Origin: Tribonema minus
Lineage: Eukaryota > Sar > Xanthophyceae > Tribonematales > Tribonemataceae
Length of the DNA: 64,000 nucleotides
Reading direction: 5' to 3'
Assembly: GCA_017506865.1 (NCBI GenBank)
Contig: JAFCMP010000001.1
Span: forward strand, 868,001 to 932,000
Each line of letters starts with the position of its first letter. The first letter of the stretch is position 1. A model generated the notes under the pieces. It saw only the letters and a program-made list of their open reading frames with translations, had not been told where the DNA came from and did not search any database. Positions 1 to 9,935 of the stretch are shown piece after piece. A program made the translations under genes and the position numbers.

Positions 1-72
1 GACAGTCCCTGATGATGTGAAACACACTTGCTGCAACAGAGCAACACCATCAGGTGCACGAGAGATTCAGTA

Positions 73-593
73 TAGGCCCTGACACAAAACCTGCAGGACT
101 GTTTCAGGAATTGGGGGCACTTTTGAAGCAAAACAGGAAAACAGGAATTGTCTTTTAAGCGCTGTTTTTGTGCCTGTATCCATCGTCTGAGTGGTGCATC
201 TGATAGCACTCACCGAGCTGCATCGAATGCACCACTTCCTGGCCGAATCTATGATGTTGGTAGCAGTGGCAGCAGCGGGGGGGGGCAGGGGGAAAAAAGG
301 GGAAAAGGGGGGAAAAGGGGCTGGGGGGAGGGGGGGGGGGGGGAGGAGGGGGGGGGGGAGTGGGAAGTTGGACGGGGAGCGGTGCTGGAGCAGGCAACGG
401 CGAGCGGCGGAGGCATCACAAAGTTGCCGTCTACGTTCCACGTGTCGAACTCATCGCATACAAGCACTCGGGGCCTGAGGGGGCAGTTTTCGCTGCAGGA
501 AAAACAGGATTTTTTTCAGGAATTGGGCGACTTTTGGGCAGGAAAAAAAAAAGGAATTGGGGGGAAACAAAAAAGGTTTTGTGTCAGGGCCTA
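73..593. mobile_element. Non-autonomous DNA transposon (hAT-like MITE)
   Basis: The element is bounded by perfect 20-bp terminal inverted repeats, 73-92 (TAGGCCCTGACAC...) and 574-593 (...GTGTCAGGGCCTA). Directly outside lies an identical 8-bp direct repeat ATTCAGTA at 65-72 and 594-601, the expected target-site duplication. The interior has no transposase. It holds a poly-G stretch at about 286-360 and two related direct segments (around 107-155 and 515-560, both with CAGGAATTGGG). Eight-bp target duplications are typical of the hAT superfamily, so hAT-like is an inference from that length. No second complete copy was found in the window. Confidence 0.88.
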
Positions 594-837
594 ATTCAGT
601 ACATAAGCTTTTCGATTGCATAGGCAACCCGGCCTCCCTTGGGCCTTTATAAATACAAGTCCATACGTACATACTGCATCAAAAAAGGAAATCACTTGAA
701 GCATGACAGCTACATGCGACCATGCCGAATTCAAACACAAATTACATTCATGATACACACCAGAAAAGAACACCACAATCTCCGTCTCCCCTCCTCCAAG
801 CCACCATTTACAAAACCAACACACTGCATCTGCCACA

Positions 838-3800
838 TCACGCGCGCACAAACGTCTTGCCCTGCGCCGTCTTCTTGGCCTTCTCCTCCGCCTCGGGCAC
901 CGCCCTGTTGAGCACCTGCAGCAGGCCCACGACGCGCTTGCGCATGCGCATGTGCATGTACGTCTTGGTCGCCTTGATGTGGTAGTGCAGGTAGTTGCGG
1001 AACCCCGTGAGGAGCGTCACGCATGACTCCAGGCGCCCCTCCTGCACGTGCTGCGGGAAGATGACTGCACACGGGGCAGAGTGCAACGGCGCACCGACAA
1101 TAGAGGTTTAGATGTCAGTATTCAAATGTCAGGATCTACTGCAAGCGCACGAGCGCGTCACCTATCACGGTTGCCGTTGATCCTTGTCGTCCAGAGGTAG
1201 GGGACGCGCTGTTTGCAAGTCAGATGGGGCACCGCAGCATATTCTGAAGTTTGTGTAGTCGCAGCATTTGAAGTCTGAGCGGACGCAGCTTTGAGGCTCT
1301 GGGAGGCTTGCACCAACCCCTGGCACACAGACAACTACAGAGCAGCGGCAGGCTGCGCTCGCGCTCAACGAACATAAGCCGCCACCACTCAGACGGCAGG
1401 TGAGCGGGTGCTGAAAGCGGCAATGGGCGACGGCCATACTGCGCACGGACAGCGACGCGATGATGCACACATTCGATGCAGGCTGTTGCGTCTGCAAGGC
1501 GATGACACGGTTAACTTGCGTTTGCACGCAATGACGATGGCTCATGACAAAGTCGCATCCCGGCGCCGAGACCGCTCAGCATATGACCGTTGACAGGAGC
1601 GCAGCGCCGCTGTGCGCTGCGCACCAGCGGCGCTGCGCCATTTGCCCAGCGATTGACAAGTGCTCGGCCACCGCACGCTTCCCTGTGATGATCGAGGCGA
1701 CTGCATGCACGAACGTGTTGACGTTTTGCACACGGTGTTACGAAGAACAATGACCGCGAGCACTGCTGCACCACAGCTGCTTGCCAGGCAAACGTTAGAA
1801 GCGCGGACGGCACAAGTTGCCTTCCAGCCCTTCAACAGGCAGCGGACGTCAGCGGCTTCCAGCTTGCGCATTACACGAGCCCTGCTGTGGTTCACTTCTA
1901 GGGGACGCTTTTTGAGTGCGGATTCTGCATCAGCCTCGCGTCAGATGCGCACCCCCAGCTATTCACTATGGGTAAGGGTTGGGTGTAGTCTGCATGGTCG
2001 TTGGTTTTTCTGTCATGCTTGTGCTGTTCGTTTGAACTGGTGCATTGACAATGTGGCTGCAGTAACGACTGCCTACTGGAACACAATACCTTCATGTACC
2101 ATATGGGCAGCGGTCCAGTGCATTTCAGGGAAAGGCCTCAGCAGCAGCGCCCTCTCACCTTTGCACGCAATCATGCGGGCGCGCGCATGCATGCAGAGAA
2201 GATATCCAAAGATACGTCAACTTCCACTCAAGTGCTGTGACCTGCGTTGTGACCTGCTCAACGTGTTTGTCGTTGCCTCTTGAAGCGCATCCTGCTGTAG
2301 GATCCTGCACAAACACTGGATCTACGCCAGGAGGTTTCCTCGTCATTCGATCTCTCAACTCGCAATAGACTGATACTCCTCACACTAAGCTGGCCGCTGC
2401 TGCCACTCAACGTCAGGTGCGCATGTATTGCCCTCTTCTCTTTCCGCTGTCATGGCTGACGCATCCACGCGAAAGGGCGGAGAGCACGCACGTGGCCAGA
2501 AAAGACTGAAACTTCAACAGCAGATCTTGCATGAGTGGGACACAAGATCGCACACGCACCACAGATCTCACACACACGCACGGATACCACACCGCAGGTC
2601 CCGCGAGCCGTGCTGGCTGAGTAGGAGCAGGTATCGACATGGGTTCTGTGGTGAGCTCTCCCTGACCGCCAGACTGGCTCCGGTTGGCTCTCGCAGCCAC
2701 GGGTCTCTCCGGCAAAATCACTACTTACAGTACGAGCGTGCCACTTGCAAGCAAACGACTCACTGAAGCTCAGGAAGCCCACGGGCTTGCCGCGCACGCG
2801 CGCGCTGCGCAGCTCCAGCGGCGCCTCCAGGGCAAAGTTGGTGGGCGGCGCGTTGTTGGCTGAGCGCTGCGCGTCCGCAAACTCCATGAGGAAGACCTTG
2901 CACAGCGCGCGCTCGTCCTGCTCCGCAAAGTCCAGCGCGAAGATGACCGTCACGCGGTCCGCCTGCTCGGGAGGGGGGCAAGGGGGGAAACAGGGGGGGT
3001 GATCAGGGGGAGCAGACGCGCAGCGAGCGATGTTGTTGAAGTGAGCAGAGATTGTGCCTTACCAGTCGGTGCGAGCACAAGTTCAACAGCATATTTCAAA
3101 AAGGACGTCCCTGTATGGCGCGCAGATTACACTCAGGCTGATGAGCAGACACTGAGCCCACCACCAGAGGGGTTCAGGGAAGGCACCCTAAGCAAAGACG
3201 GGGGTGGACATCAAGCAACGGCCTGCATAGAGCATTCACACTACATGACACCTGTTGCCGCGTCAGTCTGTGTGAACGGCACGGCAGTGGCTGAGCACTG
3301 CCAAAACTTGCCGTATAGAGCAGCAATGAGCGCGGCGAGCGTGGCTGCAAGCGCCGTGCACATGAGATCTGTCTTCAAGCGCCACAGCGCTCAACAGCAT
3401 CGGCTTGTGGGTGGCGCAGCTCAGCATTTCAGCGTGCTGCAGCACGAATCGCAGCTTTATTCGTTGTATCGGATGCGGTGCTTGGACACCGCGTGGCTTG
3501 CTTTTCACAGTGGCGCACCGTCTCTTGAACACGGTGGCACCGGGGCTGATTCAGGTACAAGTAAGTAGCTCACAGCTTTCACATTCCACAAGGGCCTGTC
3601 GCACATGCCTCAGGGCACGATGAAATGGCCTATGCTTTCTGCCACAGCACACGTGCCGACTCTGTATTTGCACAATGGTACACACCTGAGGCACAATGAA
3701 AACGTCCTCTGATTTCCGCCATGGCAGCGTCATCATCGGCAGCGACCCCGACTGCCCTCCCAGCAGGCTCGCAAACGCCTTGGTAAAGGGCGCCCCCAGC

Positions 3801-4602
3801 ATGTTCCTCTTCAACTCCGTCAAGCTGTCGCCAGAGAAAATGCAGTGCAGCGGAGCGTGATTGGAACGCTGGCGTTCTGCGGAGTGTTTGCGGCAACTTC
3901 ACACATATCTGTGCAAGCCGTGAGCATGCGGCAGGTCTGTCGATTGCCGCAGTAGTGCAATGTGCACAAATGCATGATGGCCCTGCATGGCTGCTTGTGT
4001 CACAGGGTCTAGTACTACTGAAGCCTCCTGACCGCAACGTTGCGGTAGTGGGTGCACAGTGCGCCACGGGTATGGATGCTGTGGTACAGTCCCGCCGCTA
4101 CGCATGTTTAAACCATCAATGCAAGCTTGCACGTCATGCTCACTTTTGCAGCAGTTGATCTGGGTGCAGCGGCGGCTTGTCCAAATCCACTACCAGGGTC
4201 AAGCTGTACCCAGACTCCGTGCTTGATGACAGCATGCCCGGGTACAGCGCGGCTATCATCTCCGCCCCTCCGTTCGCCTTTATGAAGCTCCAGGCTGCCA
4301 TGTTCACGCTGAGGGTCAGCGTGCCCAGAGACTCCCTGTTGACTGCCACCTTGTAGGTGACATCGTCGAAATCACTGACGCGGAGCTCGCAGGGCTTGCG
4401 CACTCCCTCCTTCAGGCGAGAATTTATGCAGTCCTGCAGTATGGGGTTGAAGGCGTCCAGAAATATCTGTCCCTGCGGGTGGGTGCAAAAAACAAGCAGC
4501 AAAAGTCAAGATCCAGAGTTGATGTTGCTCTGGACGCTTTTACATAGTTGCCTGAAGAACGACGCCTACCTGCACGCCGGTTGTCAGCGATCTCCGCGCC
4601 AT
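838..4602 (-). CDS. ARPC2: Arp2/3 complex subunit 2 (p34-Arc)
   Basis: This is a core subunit of the Arp2/3 complex, which nucleates branched actin filaments in the cytoplasm. Exons read on the minus strand: 4602-4570, 4472-4144, 3824-3686, 2962-2764 and 1064-838. They join in phase with GT-AG introns to give 308 residues; the animal protein has about 300. The start ATG at 4602 gives MARRSLTTGVQ before the first conserved block (IFLDAFNPILQDCI). Further family blocks are LTELKRNMLGAPFTKAF in exon 3, DRVTVIFALDF and APLELRSA in exon 4, and the very conserved end FRNYLHYHIKATKTYMHMRMR, VLNRAVPEAE and GKTF in exon 5. The start codon lies 235 bp from that of the divergent plastid gene at 4838. 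A decayed copy of the exon 3 end lies in the next intron (about 3608-3648). Confidence 0.95.
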
Positions 4603-4837
4603 CAGGCCTGCTACGCTGAGACGGGTTCGCCGGACTGACGATTAAATACTTCAACTGCATCTTGAAGTTTCAGTGAAGTTCGCGCCGCGAGCAAAACGAT
4701 TCAGCTGACGCAGAGGGAGCGAGGTTGTGTTCGTCCAGACAGCTGACATACCACAGGCAGATAGGAGCACGACACCACATTCAGCTCTGCGCTTGAAACT
4801 CCTAGTCACCTGCTCACAGGACGTGATCAACAGCAGC
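4603..4837. promoter_or_regulatory. Shared promoter between two divergent genes
   Basis: The 235 bp between the start codons of ARPC2 (minus) and the Rieske-fold gene (plus) must hold both promoters and both 5' leaders. It contains ACTTCAAC at 4648-4655 and CTTGAAGTT at 4661-4669, opposite orientations of a motif found in the other divergent promoters here. No convincing TATA box is seen apart from an AT-rich ATTAAATA at about 4641-4648. Confidence 0.6.
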
Positions 4838-7788
4838 ATGAAGCCTCAAGGATTGCTGTATGCCGCGGCGCTGCTGCAATCAAGCAGTGCTTTCATCGCA
4901 CCAGGGACCGGTGCATCGTCGCAATGGCTAGGCCAACGACAGATTAGTTGCGCAGCTACTCACGCACCAGTAAGGTGAGTTGGGTGGCAAGGGACGCACG
5001 TCTGGCAAGATCAAAAAGTGGTGGAAGTGCTGCGAGGAAACGACGTTCTTTGCTGTGCCCGTTACGTTTAGGTTAGCTCCCAGTAGCTCTGCGCATGAGG
5101 AAACATGGAGACATGATTTTGGCATAGCCTGCGTCTCACAGCCAGCTCCTGCTGTTGTTGCCCTCAGTTATGCGCACGTCTGGCAAGATCAAAAAGTGGT
5201 GGAAGTGCTGCGACGAAACGACGTTCTTTGCTGTGCCCGTTACGTTCAGGTTAGCTCCCAGTAGCTCTGCGCATGAGGAAACATGGAGACATGATTTTGG
5301 CATAGCCTGCGTCTCACAGCCAGCTCCTGCTGTTGTTGCCCTCAGTTATGCACACGACAACGGTGCCCGGGGACTGGTCATGAGGAAAGGGCGCAAGTCC
5401 CCAAGAAAAATGCTCAATGAGCTGAAGGGGCCTGGCGCAGCAAAAAGCGTGGATGCCAACGCCACATGGCTGCAGGTGGGTGTTTCACCGCAATTGCTAC
5501 TGCTTCTATGTGCTTATTGAATAATATCAATAAACTGCACAAAGCCTGTTTTGCTGCACCGTGCTAGGCTGTGCTGGTGATTAAACAAAGCGAGCTGCGC
5601 GCAGTGCGCCTGAGGCATTCTATGGCAGCGGCCAAGCTGTCCTCGTGCACAGCCAAATTGCTCACACGCACATCACTTGCATGAGCTACCTCAGTCCTTC
5701 CTTGCTTCCCCCAATGTCGTATGCCATGTGTGCTGTGATCACCGTGTCTGCACTCGATGCTGCAGCACACGCACTCCCAGACACTCGCGCGAAACTTCTG
5801 CTGACACCAGCAGACCGCGTGCGGTCTCGCAAATTCACACATCGTGCTCTACACGCTAACCCTACCTTCAACTACAACCCTAATTAACGCCACAGGTTCT
5901 CAACACCGACAAGGAGGTGGGCGCTGAGCAGGGCAGCACCAAGTTGGTCAACGGCAAGTACGCGGGGGATGATCTGTACTTCCTGCTGGTGCGCTGGGGG
6001 GGCAAGATGTACACCGTGAGCGAGTCGTGCGGGCGCTGCAAGTTCCCGCTTACGGACGCCAAGGTGAGCGCTGCCGCAGACTGAGACTCGTACACCATGA
6101 GCGAGTCGTGCGGGCGCTGCAAGTTCCCGCTCACGGACGCCAAGGTGAGCGCTGCCGCGGAGTGCGACTCGCAATCAGACTCACGGCGAGGCTGCTGTAT
6201 GAGTCGCATTGACTGCCGGCACAGAGTATTGAGTATTGTTGAGGCAGCGTCCGCAAGAAACCTTGGGACAGCAACTGTGCGGGAGCATCAAGACACCCCA
6301 AGCTGCAGAACTTTAAGCTGTAGACTGTCGCAAGACCCACCGCAATCACAGGTGTGTCACGGTGGGACGGCATGCGCACTGTGATGGAAGGAAGTCGGGC
6401 TGAGCATTGCTGGCAGCTTGCGTTTTGCCTGTTGATTCGAGTGGCGGGCGCACAGACAACAAGTCATGCGTGCACTGCGGCTTCGTGCGGTGCACCCACG
6501 GTGCCGGTGGGTGGCACAGTGAGCGCGTTGTAGATGCGGGAAACAACTTGAAGTTGCACAGTGTGTCGCTGCCAGAGCAAGCATCGCTGATACATGATCG
6601 CTGAGACATGATACGCAGAAAGACCTCTCAGGGCGCTGCAGTGGGGGAGCGGGGCGCTCACAGGGGTCAGTGTGAGCGCTGCCGCATCCGCCGGGGCCTG
6701 TGTGTCAGCAGGCAAGCTGTGCTTGTAGGTGGGCTGAGGTGCTGCGGGAACGAAGGCACCTGCAGCAATCCACCTGGACATGTGCAGCAGCATATCATAT
6801 GATGGCAGTCCGGTAGTCTGGCCGCGGGTGCGGGGGGGGGGGGGGGGGGGTGTGTTCAAGAGCATACACCCTCATGACATTACTGTTTCAATGGCTTGAT
6901 CGTGCGAGACGCGTGCTACGATGCGTCGTCGTGACACACGGCTCGCGCGCCGTCACCCTGTGCCAAGTCGAACCTTGGACGCTGACGTGAGCTGAGCTGT
7001 CATGCAATTGCTGTTGGTCCTGGGGTGGTAGATCTCTGAACAGAGTGCAGGAGCGCGATGTGCATCGTGCGCCTGCTGGGTTGCTGCGCCGCACCGCGCG
7101 CCACTGCGCGCTGTGCGTGTCACGCGTTACTCGAATACATATATGCAGAGATGAGACCGGACACTCCGCCCATGCGCCAGCGGTGACATGCACGCGGCAC
7201 AAAGGCTGCTGGTCCTGGCGCGGTGGATGGCTAACAGTGCAGGGGTGGCGAGCTGCAACCCGAGCCTGCTGGCTTGCCACGCTGCACTGCGCGCCACTGT
7301 GCGCCTCGCTTGTCACGCCGTCATCTGTCACTGAATCAGATATCAGACGAGATGCCCGGCCTGGCGCCAGTGGTGCGCCAACATGACGTCGCCCATCATA
7401 CGGTGCGGAGCGCGTTTCATGCTGCGTATGTGATCATATCACTGTACTCTACGCTGCCCCTGATGCGGATACTTTGAAGTACATAACGTTGCCCTTTGTA
7501 TCTTGCGCCCCAACTGACGCGCGCCCCCCCCCCCCCCCCCCCCCCCTCTTCATCACTCCCATTACCTGACACCAGATCACGTCCGGCGACGGCGGCGCGC
7601 CGATCATGACGTGCCCGCTGTGCGGCGCGACGTACGACGCGCGCACCGGCGAGCGCGGCGCGATCGCGAGCCAGGGCGGCCTGAAGGACGCGTTTGCGGG
7701 CATGATGGCGCAGAAGGAGCCCAAGGACCTGCGCGCGTACGAGACGCGCGTCACGCCCGACGGCGCCGTCGTCGTGCGCATGCAGTAG
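4838..7788 (+). CDS. Plastid-targeted Rieske-fold protein with four-Cys ligand set
   Basis: Exons 4838-4974, 5346-5475, 5896-6063 and 7576-7788 join in phase to give 215 residues. The N-terminus (MKPQGLLYAAALLQSSSAFIAPG) is a signal peptide with the Ala-Phe cleavage motif of heterokont plastid proteins. After a basic linker come the fold segments VLNTDKEVGAEQGSTKLV, DDLYFLLVRWGGKMYTVSE and the two ligand loops: SCGRCKFPLTDAK at the end of exon 3 and MTCPLCGATYDARTGE in exon 4. A normal Rieske [2Fe-2S] site has C-x-H and C-x-x-H; here the loops read C-x-x-C and C-x-x-C. It may bind iron-sulfur in a ferredoxin-like way, bind zinc, or be a degenerate thylakoid Rieske-like protein (the plant PSB33 type is one such). 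Intron 1 and the exon 3 end carry tandem duplications, listed separately. Confidence 0.82.
4995..5351 (+). repeat. 178-bp tandem duplication inside intron 1, with duplicated 3' splice site
   Basis: Two nearly identical units with a period of 178 bp begin at the ACGTCTGGC at about 4998 and 5176. Each unit ends in the same pyrimidine-rich 3' splice site (TGTTGTTGCCCTCAG, at 5167 and 5345). The distal copy is used in the model because it keeps the frame into exon 2. Using the proximal site would add an in-frame segment that stops within the second copy. Confidence 0.9.
6003..6155 (+). repeat. Tandem copy of the exon 3 end and its donor (81-bp period)
   Basis: The last about 60 bp of exon 3, encoding the first Cys loop (SESCGRCKFPLTDAK) plus the donor AAG|GTGAGCG, is repeated 81 bp downstream (about 6093-6155). 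Eighty-one bp is a whole number of codons, but a TGA lies between the copies, so read-through cannot give two loops. Either donor could be spliced only if the intervening stop were avoided; the first donor (6063/6064) is chosen. Confidence 0.9.
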
Positions 7789-8190
7789 CGGCAGTGGGGG
7801 AGGGGGGGAGGGGACTCCCGCGGTGAGGGGGACTGCGCTGGGGGGGGGGGGGGGGGGGAACTCCCCTCTGGGGGGGGGCTCCCCTCCGGGGGGGGGACCC
7901 CCCGGGGGGGGGGGACTCCCCTCTCGGATGTGCCTGTTGGCGGAGGCGCGCACCGCAGTAGCAGTGGCATTAGCTGAGGGTGACTCTCCTCTCGCTGTCG
8001 GCGGCAGGGGGATTGGGGTGTGTGATTTGCCTATCGGTGCGCTGCAGTAGTAGTGGTGGCAGTAGCGGGAGGTGACTCTCCCTTCGCTGCTCATCAGCGC
8101 GGCTGACTGTCAGCGCAACATCTGTCCCCTCGGCGTCCATGTGCGTTGCAGCAGTAGTGGCAGTAGTGGGGGGTGACTCTCCTCTCACTG
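7786..8190 (+). repeat. Decayed repeats of the gene's 3' end
   Basis: The stop region of the Rieske-fold gene (GCAGTAGCGGCAGTGGGGG at 7782 on) is echoed downstream around 7953-7989, 8041-8081 and 8147-8183. Each copy has GCAGTAG or GCAGCAGTAGTGG followed by a GGTGACTCTCC box. Poly-G tracts lie between them (7840-7912). No reading frame continues. Confidence 0.6.
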
Positions 8191-9935
8191 CCAACATCGT
8201 CGGCCGTTAGCGCGTCATCGCGCGCGGCACGGTGCGCGGCAGCGGGGGCGTGCGGCACGGTGCACGTTGAGCACTGCTACCTGCGCAGAGGGCACCGTGC
8301 TAGAGGGCGAGACAGAGCGCTCACAGCGGCAGCGGCTTCTCGAGTTGACACGCGCTGCCTGCCGACTATGCTCTACAAGTGCCAGACGGCTGTGCGCGCC
8401 GCGACTCACTGTGTCCGCAGGGATAGCCCATTCACGGGGGAATACCCCAAAGCACTGGAGATTTAGTAGTATGTGAGATTGAGTCTATCAGTGGAAGTCC
8501 AAGAGAGGGGTTGGGGGTGCTGGCATCGTGCCGCAGGTGCGCCGATTCCTCATGTAGTCGTGAAGCTGTTGCTGCCAGTGCAGCACATGTGCGCCGTGTA
8601 GACGTGACGCTTGTTTGCTAAATAGACACACAAACAAGCAGTCACTCGCCCAATTCTTTCTGGCACATCCTCTGGTGCTTGTGGATCTGTCTGTGCGCCT
8701 CTGCTTTTGCTATGGTCACATGAAACACTTATCCTGCTTTGTGCCCCACTGTGCCTTTGTTGCTCGATGCTGATTGTTTGCCATTGCGTGTGATTGCCCA
8801 TGTCGTCATGCATTCATCAGCATAATCATTATCAGGCTTCAAAAAATCATGCCTTTGCGGCGCATGAGGCGTTTCTGGGCACACTCTGCGGTTACGAAGT
8901 GTGCAGATGCTGTTCACCATACATGCACCTACAGCTGTGCAGCAAGCGTGACAATGGTGCATGCTGCGTGAATCGCATGATTTGCTCTTGGTGACAAATC
9001 AGACGTTGCAGGTGAATGCGGCGGGCATTTGAAGGCACATGGACATGTCAGATGGACGTGCATGACACACATTCTGCTACTTGATGAGTAATAGAAGTAT
9101 AAAGAGTCGAATTCACTGGCTGTGGTTTGTGCAGCCGTTTTTTACATGCAAAAAACCTCAAGGACACTGCACTTGAGCCGCATGACGGCAGCGCTTTACG
9201 AGCACCACATGCCCTATCTGAAGTTTGATGGGGTGAGAAAGGCAGCACATTCAACCTTGCTTGCAAACAACCATGAGAGCATCAGAAACTTCCAATGCAC
9301 AAGCAAGAGGCGCACGTGCGAGATGCATGACAGACCAGCACAATGTTCCATTCGAAATGTTGTTCTGGCAAGAAAAATTGGCCGTAGAGGCACTTGTTAA
9401 CCGATACACCTGTCACCAGTGCAATGCTCGAGTGCACCACAGACCAGCACAACCAATCGTGACATTGCTCAGCAGCGGCAGCAAGCTGCAGGATGCTGAG
9501 ATGACCACAGCATTGACGTTGTTCCCATGCAGTGCCTCGCGTGTGTTCTAAGCTCCCCGAGATGTAGCAGCTGTCGCTCGCACTGCACACACCGTTACAC
9601 CTCTCAAAAAGACGCACGCAGCTCGCTCGTGCGGCCTGTGAGCTTTCAGCAATGCTCAGCTGATCCACGTTGGGGGGGTGGGAGGGGGTGCGTGCTGGCC
9701 GCTGCAGTTCCATTACGATGTGCATCGTAGCTGCCGTCGCAACCTGCCTTAGCGCGACGCTCTTGACGTTAAACGAACCATGCTGCGCTACAGGCGCACG
9801 TCACGGTGCCGTACTGCATGTCAGCGCTTGACAACACGGGGTCCTGTGCCATCCTCAAGCGCTCACTACAGTCCTGATGCTGTAGCATGCTAATCAGGTC
9901 ACGAACGCGGCGTGCGCTGTCATCACCGGTGCGTG
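8191..9935. other. Spacer with no recognisable gene
   Basis: This is the interval between the convergent 3' ends of the Rieske-fold gene and BUB1. Open frames are short, lack homology I recognise and lack exon-like GC content. A weak local repeat (CAGACCAGCACAA at about 9331 and 9441) is the only structure noticed. Confidence 0.6.

Noticed and set aside
148..594. Gly/Lys-rich frame across the poly-G at the start of the window
   Set aside because: It lies inside the small transposon and is an artefact of low complexity.
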